64,000 bases of DNA from NCBI RefSeq assembly GCF_004343705.1, contig NZ_SKFH01000003.1, positions 1-64,000 of the forward strand, in the 5' to 3' direction. The DNA is from Flaviaesturariibacter aridisoli. GTDB taxonomy: Bacteria > Bacteroidota > Bacteroidia > Chitinophagales > Chitinophagaceae. Positions 53,401 to 61,430 of the stretch are shown here, one piece after another; the first letter of the stretch is position 1; each line of letters opens with the position of its first letter. The notes beneath the pieces are model-generated. The model was given only the letters and a program-made list of their open reading frames with translations. It did no database searches and was not told where the DNA came from. A program made the translations under genes and the position numbers.

Positions 53401-56400
53401 CACCCCCGAACGCCGTCGGCAGCGAGCCGGCCAGCGGTGCCGGCGGTGTATTCGCACAAATGGTCTGGGACGCCGTGATCGTGTTGTTGGTCACGGGGGG
53501 TTCCACCCACACTTTAATAGTGTCGGAGATCGACGGGCAGGTGCCGATGGTCACCAGGCGGCGCAGCCACACGGTGTGATCGGGGTTGAAGGTATAATCC
53601 GACAGCGTGAAGGTACCGAGGTTGGTAAAAGTGATGCCGTCGTCGGAAGACTGCCACTGGTAGCTGGGCACACCGCCGTTGCCGCCGGTGGCGGGGAAGT
53701 TGCCGGTGTTGTAGCTCACGCCCGAGCAAACGGAATCGATTCGGCCGCTGATGCTGTTGTTGATCGCTCCGTCAACGGGCAGCACGATCGAAGCCGTGTC
53801 GTTTTTGAGGCAAAGGGCATTCACGGGCGCCACGATGAATTGAAGGGCCACATCGCCGGTGAGGTTGGCGAGGCTGATGTTCGGGGTCGTGTTTCCGGCA
53901 ACGTCAATAAAGGGATTGGTAGCAAGCGGTGCGTCCTGGCGGCGCCATTTCACGATGTTGCCTTCATAGCCCGTTGCGCTGATGCTGGCGCTGCTGTTGA
54001 AACAGATCGGGTTGATCGGTCCCAGCGTGCCGGCCGAGGGGCGGCGCACGATCGTGATGGTCATCTGGTCGCTGGTGGCGGGGCAGCCGCCGTCGTTGCT
54101 GATCGACCACTGGAGGGTGATGGAACCCTGCAGCGGGCCGGCCCCGAGGCCGACGGTGTTGATCAGCGAGCCGCCCTGGTTCGGATCGACGATCGTCGGG
54201 GCAGCATTGAGCGTATTCGAGCCGGCAACCACGGTCCACGTACCCAGTTCCCAGGGATGCGTCGGGTTGTTGCCCTGCAGGTTGAACGAAGAGAAGATAC
54301 CGCCCACGAAATCGCAGATCAGCGTATCGTTACCGGCGCTGGCGGGGCTCGGCAGCGGGCGGTTGAGGATCGTCACCGTATCGCTGACCGTGGCGCAGAT
54401 GCCGGTGCCGGTTACCGTCCAGCGGAACTGGTAGGTGGCGTTCGGCACAAGCCCCGTGATGCTGGTCGTGGGCGAAGCGGGTGTTACGATCGTGGTGTTG
54501 GAGCTGGGGATCTGGTCCCACACGCCCGTAGTGCCGGGGGCCAGCACGGCCTGCATGGTTACGCTGGAGGCGTTACAGATAATCTGGTCGGCACCGGCGT
54601 TGATCGGGGGCGTCGGGTTGACGGTAATGGTGTACGTACGGGCCGGGCCGCTACAGGTGCTGCTGCTCGGGATGACGGTGATCGTGGCTACGATCGGCGT
54701 ATTGGTCGTGTTCACCGCAATGAATGCCGGCACATCGCCGCTACCCGAAGCGGGCAGGCCGATGGCGGGATTATCGTTGGTCCAGGTAAAGCTGATGCCG
54801 GGCAGCGGGCTCACGAAGGCGGTCGCCGGCGCCGTCGACGTATTACAGACCACCTGGTTGGCGGGCGCATTCACCGTGGGCGTCGGGTTGACCACCAGCG
54901 GTTGCGCCAGCGAGGTGGTACCGCACTCGTTGCTGACGTCGAGGGTGACGTTGAACGTGCCCGTATTGGGATAGTCGGCCACCGGCGTCGCCGATACCGA
55001 AGTGGCCGGCGTACCGCCGTTGAAGGTCCACAGGTAGGTCGACGGGGTGCTGGCGAAGCAATCGTTCACCGTGGCCACGGGCGAGAATTGGCCCTGGCAG
55101 ATCGGCGCCAGCGGCTGCCAGTCCACGGTGGGCTTCGTTTTGACGGTCACCGTTTGAGTAGACGTAGCAAAGCAGGTGTTGCCCGGGGGGGTCGTCACCA
55201 GCTGCACCGTGTACACACCCGGGTTGGTAAACGTAAACTCCGGGTTGGTAGAGTTGGTATTGCTGCTGTTTGCGAACGACCAGTTGCTGGCCGAGGGCGT
55301 GCAGCCCGTTGTGTTGGAATAAGAAACGGTCCAATCGTATCGGTTCGGGTTGCAAAATGCGGGTACCGACGCGTTGACGGATGTAACATTGAACGGTGCG
55401 CAACCGGCGCTGGCGCTGAGCGTGAAGTCGGCCGTCGGATGCCCGTTGACGCAGATCACCTGGTCGATGGAATCGATGGGACACAGCGAGGTATTGCCTA
55501 CCAGCATCCGCACGCGGTACGTGCCGGGCGTATTGAATACGATGTTGAGCGTGGTGTTGCCCGACGTCCATACGCCGGGATCGGGCGAGTTGAGATCGTT
55601 ACCCAGCACACCGGTCACGGTGTAGCCGGTGGCGGGCGAGATCTTCCACACCACCTTACCGGGCGAGCACACGCCGTTGCTTACGCTCTGCATGTTGCCG
55701 CTGGCGTTGGAAACGGTCACGGGCACGTTGGTACAAACGACATCGCTGGGTCCCACGTTGAGGATCGGCACCGGCTTTTTCGACACGTAAATAGGTACGA
55801 TCGAGGCGCTCGACGAGCCGCAGGGATTCGTGGCGCGGATGGTGGCCGAGAACGAGTTCGGGTACGAGGTCGACCCGCTGGTGCTGGTGGTATTGCAGGA
55901 AGAAATGAGAAAGTTGTGCGTGACGTTGGCGGGTGCCGGGTGGTTGAACACCTGCGGGGCCGAGCCGTCGTTGAAGGCAACCGTATACGAAGTGCCGGGC
56001 GAGTTGGAGCCGGTGCTGGTGATCGGGAAGGTCAGCGAGCTTTCCGAGCAGGTAACGGTGTTACCGGGGTTGGACAGGCCCACCGCCGGGTTCGAACCGA
56101 TATACACACCGTAATAACCCGTATCGCGGCAACCGCCGGCACCGGTTACGGCAAAGGCAAGGGTATAGGTGCCGGGCGCATAGGTGTGGTTGACGCTGGT
56201 GAACGTGGCGTTGGGCGTGAAGTTGGTGCTGTTGTCGCCCCAAAGGATCACGTAGTCGGTGTTCGTGCCCGTGGTCGTAGAGTTATTGATGAAGGTGAGC
56301 GTGGCACCGGTCGACGTACAGGAGGTGAAAACCGGCTGTCCGTTAAAGCTGGTGAGGCCCGAGCCGCCCAGGTTGGTGCTGGGAGAATTGGTATGAACGG

Positions 56401-57016
56401 ACTGGCTGACCGTGGCCGGGCATCCTTCCGTATTGGTCGCCGTCAGGCTTACATTGAAGGTCTGCGCACCGCCCAGGGGGCCGCCGAGGAAGAAATGCAG
56501 TGGGTTCACACCTGTGGAAACGCTGTCCAGGCCGGCATTGGGATCGTTGAAGTTCCACAGGTAGGTATTGGCGCCTGCCGTGTTGTTGGTGAATTGGATC
56601 GGCGTCGTGGAGCACTGTCCGTCGGGTGCTGCACTGAAGGAAGGCACCGGCGACGAAAAGGCGGTCACCTGGAGCACCGGCCAGAAGTACGTCGTGGCGC
56701 CATCGGTCACTTCCACGCTCACGTCGCCCGGGGTACCCGTCACGAGCGAATCGCGCGTGGCACCGGGAATGGGCGCGCCGTTGCGCGTCCATTGAAAGGT
56801 GGCACCGGCCGGGAAGTGGGTGGCATGGATGGTTAAGGTGCCGCCGGGGCAGATGCCGGCCACCGGTTGGTAACCGCTCCAGGTAAAGGAGTCGGCCGGC
56901 AGGCGTTGCGTGGAGGCCGGAGCGACGCTCCCGCGGGGCGCGCGCGTTCGGGCAGACTGGGCGATTCCGTACACGGACAGCAGCACTCCGAGAAGGAGGA
57001 TGAAAATCTTCTTCAT
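50414..57016 (-). CDS. Giant PKD-repeat surface protein with gliding-motility C-terminal domain
   Basis: 2200 residues with a signal peptide (MKKIFILLLGVLLSVYGIAQ). Many PKD/Ig-like repeats carry the pattern TYLWNFNDP, YTWDFGDGSAP or TSYQWNFGDSPAT, giving a long rod. The last 90 residues, CELLQTYIPNAFSPDGDGIN followed by FRVFNRWGETVYERA and the end YKGNVSLLK, form the type B gliding-motility/T9SS sorting domain. It is transcribed into the PorP/SprF gene. The role is likely surface adhesion or motility. A TCPNPV motif repeats near the C-terminus. Confidence 0.93.
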   Translation of the reverse strand: MKKIFILLLGVLLSVYGIAQSARTRAPRGSVAPASTQRLPADSFTWSGYQPVAGICPGGTLTIHATHFPAGATFQWTRNGAPIPGATRDSLVTGTPGDVSVEVTDGATTYFWPVLQVTAFSSPVPSFSAAPDGQCSTTPIQFTNNTAGANTYLWNFNDPNAGLDSVSTGVNPLHFFLGGPLGGAQTFNVSLTATNTEGCPATVSQSVHTNSPSTNLGGSGLTSFNGQPVFTSCTSTGATLTFINNSTTTGTNTDYVILWGDNSTNFTPNATFTSVNHTYAPGTYTLAFAVTGAGGCRDTGYYGVYIGSNPAVGLSNPGNTVTCSESSLTFPITSTGSNSPGTSYTVAFNDGSAPQVFNHPAPANVTHNFLISSCNTTSTSGSTSYPNSFSATIRATNPCGSSSASIVPIYVSKKPVPILNVGPSDVVCTNVPVTVSNASGNMQSVSNGVCSPGKVVWKISPATGYTVTGVLGNDLNSPDPGVWTSGNTTLNIVFNTPGTYRVRMLVGNTSLCPIDSIDQVICVNGHPTADFTLSASAGCAPFNVTSVNASVPAFCNPNRYDWTVSYSNTTGCTPSASNWSFANSSNTNSTNPEFTFTNPGVYTVQLVTTPPGNTCFATSTQTVTVKTKPTVDWQPLAPICQGQFSPVATVNDCFASTPSTYLWTFNGGTPATSVSATPVADYPNTGTFNVTLDVSNECGTTSLAQPLVVNPTPTVNAPANQVVCNTSTAPATAFVSPLPGISFTWTNDNPAIGLPASGSGDVPAFIAVNTTNTPIVATITVIPSSSTCSGPARTYTITVNPTPPINAGADQIICNASSVTMQAVLAPGTTGVWDQIPSSNTTIVTPASPTTSITGLVPNATYQFRWTVTGTGICATVSDTVTILNRPLPSPASAGNDTLICDFVGGIFSSFNLQGNNPTHPWELGTWTVVAGSNTLNAAPTIVDPNQGGSLINTVGLGAGPLQGSITLQWSISNDGGCPATSDQMTITIVRRPSAGTLGPINPICFNSSASISATGYEGNIVKWRRQDAPLATNPFIDVAGNTTPNISLANLTGDVALQFIVAPVNALCLKNDTASIVLPVDGAINNSISGRIDSVCSGVSYNTGNFPATGGNGGVPSYQWQSSDDGITFTNLGTFTLSDYTFNPDHTVWLRRLVTIGTCPSISDTIKVWVEPPVTNNTITASQTICANTPPAPLAGSLPTAFGGAVTLTYQWESSSNGVNFISIPGANGQNYAPGVLNQNTWYRRIVRSNRCPTPTGGISDTVLISVTPAPVASFVPSAVQGCSPMTVTFTNNTIGTGNTYTWDFGDGSAPLVTTSGAPLPHTFTTGVLRNFTVSLSATNICGSSTQNIVLTVQPNSVDLNLTVNGNQLSGCAPHTVKFYSSSPGGTQFTWNFQDGSPSVSTINPIDSQTHVYTTPGVYNMTLRGQNNCSDTTGHITITVYAKPTAAFTPATLQACVGAPITFNNGSTGATSYQWNFGDSPATTATASPQHSYSTPGTYTVMLVAYNTNAGGLVTCTDTLRTNVQIVASQTGSMTVSGTTSTCAPFAVTFTNNTTPASSVLWDFNDGSPTSSLNTVNHTFLLAGTYNVTLTVNTPAGCQYVTTQAVTVSGPSGTLQYTGGYKCDGQSTHFEVVGGGATSYTWDMGDGSAPVTNNSSSFDYVYPNPGTYTPKVTMNSGACAYLITGSSLIRADRLRVGFTSQTVQSCGSTAITFTDTSSVFFGVVSTKWTFSNGNIVNNATTTTQTFTNSNTLHATLQVTGTSGCILTKDIDMPVTVWSNPVVTLVPPAGNQGCARQPVTFDAVINSADPIANVQWLTSNGINGTGRPFLPIFGTPGTYTADLSVSTVNGCAVNLTSPLITINPSPTVSIVDPAPICRGGSANLQANASGAANLQWSPTAGLSCTTCPNPVATPLFTTPYIVTATNAFGCSASDTAIVDVTQPITMTVLPASDSICIGDSIQLLASGATSYSWVTQATAVLSCSTCPNPVFRPLVPGIYSATVTGANSCFTQTIPITIGVGGIPEINLGPDLVLATGTVKPLVSTVTNGPIVSWLWSPATDLSCSTCPQPSVTVRQNRTYVVEGANGFGCTNTDTLTIRTVCELLQTYIPNAFSPDGDGINDVLMVRGTGIAQVKSFRVFNRWGETVYERANFAPNDPAFGWDGKVKGKVSSPDVFIYTAEVVCENGITYTYKGNVSLLK

Positions 57017-57158
57017 GTAAGCAATTAGTGGTGGTGGTTAACCTGACGGTTGCAAAGCTAAAAATAAGGGAAATTAACTAACAGCCGGGCCGACAGGCAG
57101 GCGAAACGGCCGTTTTAACCGGTCAAAACGGCTATCCAACTGTTTATAACAGAACCGG

Positions 57159-58544
57159 TTAACCGTGCACCGGCGTGGAGATTCCCTTAAGGCGCCGGTA
57201 GATCTCGGTGGCGTATTCGTCGGTCATGCCGCTCAGGTAATCGAGGGCGCTCAGCACGCGCTGGTAGCCCGGCTCGGCCTCCCGGAAGCCGGTGAGGTGG
57301 TAGGGAAACAACTTGAGTATGATGCCCTCGCGGTGCGACGGCCGTTCCCGTAGCAGGGCCGGCACCAGCAGGGCCAGCAGCTCCGACATCAGGTTGTAGC
57401 CGGCGAGCTCGATCTGCAGCACCGTGTCGTGCTGGTAGATGCGCGAGCGGCTCAGGGCCTGCACCGTTTCGAGGGCGCCGGTAGCGTCGTGCAGGTGGTC
57501 CACCAGCGTGTCGTTGAAGGTGCCCGACAGGATGGCCATCTCGTGGTCGAGGAAGATGCGGGTGCAGCGCTGCACCAGCTGGTTGATGACCCGCGCCCGC
57601 AGGAAGGCGATGCCCTCGTTGGTGTCGCTGATCTTTTTATAGTGGGTGAACGTGCTGTCGGGGCCCGCGCCTTCGGGGCGGCTCCGGTCGAGCACTTCGG
57701 CGAAAGCGGCTTCCACCTCGCCCGTGGACAGGATGCCCAGGCGGTGGGCGTCTTCCATATCCACGATCGAATAGCAGATGTCGTCAGCGGCCTCCACCAG
57801 GTATACGAAGGGATGGCGGCGGAAGATCACGGGGTCCTCCCCTTCGCGGATCATCCCGCAGCCTTCGGCGATCTGCAGTACCGTTTCCTTCTCACTTTGG
57901 AAGAAACCGTACTTCTTGCGGTGCTTGAAGGCTTTGTCCACGCACACCGATTCGCAGGGATATTTCAGGATGGCGGCGATCGTGGTGTAGGTCAGCCCGA
58001 AGCCGCCCGTAAAGCGGCCTTTGAACGTATGGGTCAGGATGCGGATGGCGTTGGCGTTGCCTTCGAAGGCGGTAAGGTCCTGCCACTCGCGGTCGTTGAA
58101 GAAGGAGCGCAGCGGGCGGCCCTCGATGAGTGTTTGCTCGTTGTCGACAAAGTAGGCGGAGATCGCTTTCTCGCCCGAATGGCCGAAGGCGGGGTTGCCG
58201 ATATCGTGGGCGAGGCAGGCCGCGGCGATGACGTTGGCCAGCTCGTAGCGGTAGAATTCGTAGGCTTCGTCGTTGGTCCCCTTGTAGCGGTTGGAGAGCT
58301 CCTCCCCGATCATCTTGCCCAGCGAGCGGCCCACGGAAGCCACCTCCAGCGAGTGCGTGAGGCGGTTGTGCACGAAGGCCGTCCCCGGCAGCGGGAACAC
58401 CTGCGTCTTGTTCTGCAGGCGCCGGAATGCCGACGAAAAGATCAGGCGGTCGAAGTCGCGCTGAAAGCCCGAGCGCGGCCCCTCCGGTATTTTATCGGAC
58501 CCGACGCGGCGGTGGGTGAAGATGGAGTCGAAAGACATCGCCAT
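57159..58544 (-). CDS. dgt: Deoxyguanosinetriphosphate triphosphohydrolase (dGTPase)
   Basis: 461 residues. The HD domain has FVHNRLTHSLEVASVGRSLG (H64) and LAHDIGNPAFGHSGE (H113, D114), the metal and catalytic residues that remove triphosphate from dGTP. Starts RDFDRLIFSSAFRRLQNKTQ as in type-1 dGTPases. The ATG two codons in is an alternative start. A TACCTTCG near-consensus -7 box lies just upstream. Confidence 0.92.
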   Translation of the reverse strand: MAMSFDSIFTHRRVGSDKIPEGPRSGFQRDFDRLIFSSAFRRLQNKTQVFPLPGTAFVHNRLTHSLEVASVGRSLGKMIGEELSNRYKGTNDEAYEFYRYELANVIAAACLAHDIGNPAFGHSGEKAISAYFVDNEQTLIEGRPLRSFFNDREWQDLTAFEGNANAIRILTHTFKGRFTGGFGLTYTTIAAILKYPCESVCVDKAFKHRKKYGFFQSEKETVLQIAEGCGMIREGEDPVIFRRHPFVYLVEAADDICYSIVDMEDAHRLGILSTGEVEAAFAEVLDRSRPEGAGPDSTFTHYKKISDTNEGIAFLRARVINQLVQRCTRIFLDHEMAILSGTFNDTLVDHLHDATGALETVQALSRSRIYQHDTVLQIELAGYNLMSELLALLVPALLRERPSHREGIILKLFPYHLTGFREAEPGYQRVLSALDYLSGMTDEYATEIYRRLKGISTPVHG

Positions 58545-58558
58545 GGGGCGAAGGTAAG

Positions 58559-58673
58559 TTTGTAGTTTGGAGTTTGGGGTTTGTAGTTATTGAAGACTCT
58601 GCCAGCAGCATATTTCCTAAATAGGCTGCCGCGCCTCGCGCAACTACAAACTATAAACCCCAAACTACAAACT
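58559..58673. repeat. Inverted repeat of AACTACAAACT-type words
   Basis: GTTTGTAGTTTGGAGTTTGG starts at 58558-58560 region and its complement CCCAAACTACAAACTTT lies at 58656-58672. The unit recurs near 62846-62876. Confidence 0.5.
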
Positions 58674-58675
58674 TT

Positions 58676-59932
58676 CTAGAGGAGGCTATCATCCTCCACC
58701 CCGTAATCCTTGCGGATCTTGCGCAGCACTTCATCCATGCTGGCGCGGTGGTCTTTCGGACTCCACTCGCCGCGCTCCCACTTGTCTAGTTCGTCGTCGA
58801 TGTGTTTTTTCTGCAGCTCCGTGAGCTTGTCCACCAGCTCGCCCGACACTTCGCGCTGGCGCTCGTAGAATTTCTTTTTCTTGTCAAACAGCAGGTCGCG
58901 GCCCTTGAACAGGTCGTTCTCGGAGGCGGCCATCTGGAGCAGCTCCTCGCGGGCCAGGGCGATATCGTAGGGGCCCACGGGCATGATCAGCTTGGAGAGG
59001 ATGGGGCCGGTTTCGAGCAGGATGATGAGCAGCGATACGAGCAGGGTGCTCCACCACACGCTCGGCTCTTCGTCGGCGAGGTCGGACAGGGCCTTGTTGC
59101 GCTCGAGGAAGCCCAGGTTGGCGCCCGCGGTGCCTTCGTAGCCGCGGCGCTTTTCTTCCAGCGCGGCGCGGGCAGCGGCAATGGTGCTGTCCTGCGTGCG
59201 GAGCGCAGCGGCCAGCTGCGCCTGCTCGGGCGCGTATTGCGCCTGCGCGGCCTGCCAGGCGCCCATCTTGAGGCGGGTGAGTTGCTCGATGCCGCGGCGG
59301 CCCGAGCCGCCGGTGCCGTCGGCTTCCTGCACGTAGGCGCTCTGCAGGCGGGCCAGCGAATCCTCGATCGTAGCCCTACGGGCCGTGATGCGGGCGCGCT
59401 CCGCTTCGGCGGCGGCAATCTGCGTCTTCGTTTCGAGCTGCAGCAGCGAGTCGTTGCGCTGGATCTTGCGGTGGGTGTTCTCCACCATCTTCACGTTGAT
59501 CTCCTTCTCGAAGATCTTCAGCTCCAGCGGCCGCGCGATGGTGACGCCGATGAGCAGGGCCAGCGCGATCCGCGGCAGGGCCAGCAGCAGCTGCCGGCGC
59601 TTCGATACACCATATTTGCGCATCGTGCTCACCAGGAAGCGGTCGAAGTTGAAGATGATCACGCCCCACACGAGCGCGAAGGCCACGGCGTAGCCGAGGT
59701 GCCCGAAGATGCTGTACAGCGCGTAGCCCGACGAGAGGGCTGCCAGCACAAAGGTGGCCAGCAGCACGCCGCCGAGGCCGCTGTACTTGATGCCCTCCGA
59801 AGGGTACTGCCGCAGCAGCGGTGCATGCGCGCCGGCGCACCACCAGAGAAAATTGGAGTTCGAGCCGGCCGACCGGCCTTCGAAGCTGTCGTAGGTATAC
59901 GCCGGCTCCTTCGTGTTGTTGTTTTCCGCCAT
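58676..59932 (-). CDS. DUF4407 membrane protein with long coiled coil
   Basis: 418 residues. Two to three membrane helices at about 55-110 (GGVLLATFVLAALSSGYALY, VAFALVWGVIIFNFDRFL), DUF4407 signature IFNFDRFLVSTMRKYG. A coiled coil of about 140 residues (150-290, rich in Glu/Ala/Arg), then a further helix WWSTLLVSLLIILLETGPIL and a charged C-terminal helix. Function of the family is unknown; it looks like a periplasmic or membrane scaffold. Confidence 0.82.
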   Translation of the reverse strand: MAENNNTKEPAYTYDSFEGRSAGSNSNFLWWCAGAHAPLLRQYPSEGIKYSGLGGVLLATFVLAALSSGYALYSIFGHLGYAVAFALVWGVIIFNFDRFLVSTMRKYGVSKRRQLLLALPRIALALLIGVTIARPLELKIFEKEINVKMVENTHRKIQRNDSLLQLETKTQIAAAEAERARITARRATIEDSLARLQSAYVQEADGTGGSGRRGIEQLTRLKMGAWQAAQAQYAPEQAQLAAALRTQDSTIAAARAALEEKRRGYEGTAGANLGFLERNKALSDLADEEPSVWWSTLLVSLLIILLETGPILSKLIMPVGPYDIALAREELLQMAASENDLFKGRDLLFDKKKKFYERQREVSGELVDKLTELQKKHIDDELDKWERGEWSPKDHRASMDEVLRKIRKDYGVEDDSLL

Positions 59933-60285
59933 AGGTTTCCGTTGTTGAAATAGGGTCGTTGTGGTTGAAGTTGAAACCTGCCAACAGGGAAACGTACCGG
60001 GAATCTTCCTTCGTATTTAAAGGTCGGGGTTTAACAGTTCGGCTAAGCGGGGCTATGGGATGAAAGGGTTGATAAATGGGGTGAATAAGGTTCGCTGGAA
60101 TCGCGAAGGTGGCCTGAGATGAACGGGAGGGAACGGCGGCAGCTTTTGTTGCGCGGATCGGGCGGTCTATTGGCGGCAACGGCCACGGCGACGGACAAAA
60201 AAATAATCCGTTGAAAACGCACTTATGCCCAATCGTTAGTAAATTAGTATCCGTACACCTTTACTAACTTCTAAAACGCTATTCC

Positions 60286-60789
60286 ATGGCAAATCTGACG
60301 ACCAACCTGATTGACGACCGGCTGACGGCGCAAGAGGTTTCCGGCATCAACGATTTCATGACCCAGCTCGAAGCCCAATTCAACGGCAAGCTCCGCACCC
60401 TTACCAAGACCCAACGCATCGGCCTGCCGAAGATCAACGAGGCCAACGTGCCCTTCGTGAAGGATGCCATCAATGCGGGCCAGACGGCCAGCTTCCTGCC
60501 CGCTTATTTTTCGGTGGCCCGGGTGGAAAACGATTACGCCCTCTACGACCAGTACGCCGCGATCCTGCTGCGCCTGAATCAACTGCGCGAAAAGGTGCAG
60601 GACACGATGATGCTCGCCGGCTCCGAGGCCTACCAGAATGCCCTGGCCATCTACCGCATGGCGCAGGAGGCGGCCCGCAACGGCGAGCCCGGCGCCGACG
60701 CCATCGCCGACAAGCTGAAGACCCGCTTCCAGCAGGCCAGCAGCCCCGCGGAGCCGGAAGCACCCGCCACCGGTTTTACCAATGCCTGA
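60286..60789 (+). CDS. Conserved hypothetical protein
   Basis: 167 residues, soluble and mostly helical (MANLTTNLIDDRLTAQEVSG, LLRLNQLREKVQDTMMLAGS). A TAnnTTTA-like box and ATG follow a GC-poor stretch. No signal or membrane helix. No function known to me, but the frame and codon use support it. Confidence 0.65.
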   Translation: MANLTTNLIDDRLTAQEVSGINDFMTQLEAQFNGKLRTLTKTQRIGLPKINEANVPFVKDAINAGQTASFLPAYFSVARVENDYALYDQYAAILLRLNQLREKVQDTMMLAGSEAYQNALAIYRMAQEAARNGEPGADAIADKLKTRFQQASSPAEPEAPATGFTNA

Positions 60790-61187
60790 ATCCGCCATCC
60801 GTACCCTTTGTCCCCAGCGGCGCCCGAAAAGGCGCCGCTGCTTCATTATCAAGGAGTTAGCACAAAAAACGAAGTCCCGGGCAGCGCCACCGGACCTGCC
60901 GGGGTGCGCCGGCCCTCCCCCGGACAGCTTTTGCCAGGCCCGGGGGCTGCCCCGCCGGTGCCGGGAGCTTCCGCCCGCGAGCCGGGAGGGTCCGCGGACG
61001 CAGCTCCGGGGTTCGCGGGGGTACCTATAGGGGTTCGCGGGGGTACCTATCGGGGTACCCCCTTCCACCTTTTGGGCTGCGCCGGCGCGGCCCCAGGGGT
61101 GAAGTCGTCCCCCTTCCCCCCGGGAAGGGGTTAGGGGTTGGGCCCGGCGGCACCCGCCTTCGCTAAAGCTCCGGCGGGCGGGGAACG
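60790..61187. repeat. GC-rich intergenic region with repeat remnants
   Basis: Contains short direct repeats of GGGGTTCGCGGGGGTACC (61009-61053) and the sequence CTTCGCTAAAGCTCCGGCGG (61158-61177). Translated on the minus strand it reads RSFSEGG, a peptide that recurs as a spurious product of dispersed intergenic repeats in Bacteroidota. No real gene. Confidence 0.5.
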
Positions 61188-61224
61188 AAAAGAGGGCGGA
61201 ACTCACGTCCCGCCCTCTTTTCTT
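61188..61224. terminator. Rho-independent terminator
   Basis: AAAAGAGGGCGG-AACTCACGTC-CGCCCTCTTTT-like stem (12 bp) with flanking T residues, able to end transcripts from either side. Confidence 0.75.
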
Positions 61225-61269
61225 AATCACCACGAAAAACCAACACGCCTCTTTGTACTGTTCCGTCAA

Positions 61270-61430
61270 ATGTTTTGTACGCCACTCCCGAAACAGTCCA
61301 GTGTAAGCCGCGTTCTGATTCTTCTATCCGAAAATGATACCAGTTTATCCACAAGGCGGCAGGCTCGTCTGTGTAAGCTTTGCGCGGGGCAGGGCCGCCT
61401 CGTTCAACAACGACAGTTGTAGATTTACGG
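61270..61430 (-). ncRNA. RNase P RNA 3'-end-like fragment
   Basis: On the minus strand the sequence ends ...GATAAACTGGTATCATTTTC, then ATCAGAACGCGGCTTACA, resembling the 3' end of bacterial RNase P RNA (AGATAAATG... then ACAGAAYSCGGCTTA). A GGCGG...CCGCC hairpin precedes it. The 5' part, including the GAGGAAAGTCC element, is missing because the amylase coding region starts at 61431, so a functional RNA is not possible. Confidence 0.35.

Noticed and set aside
50981-56836. A very long plus-strand open frame (1951 codons) opposite the PKD gene
   Set aside because: It is an antisense shadow created by the GC-rich codon bias of the real gene; its product is low-complexity Arg/Gly/Val-rich and has no domain.
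60271-61269. 332-codon minus-strand frame in GC-rich intergenic DNA
   Set aside because: It covers the gene at 60286 in antisense and repeat DNA; its product contains the repeat-derived RSFSEGG peptide.
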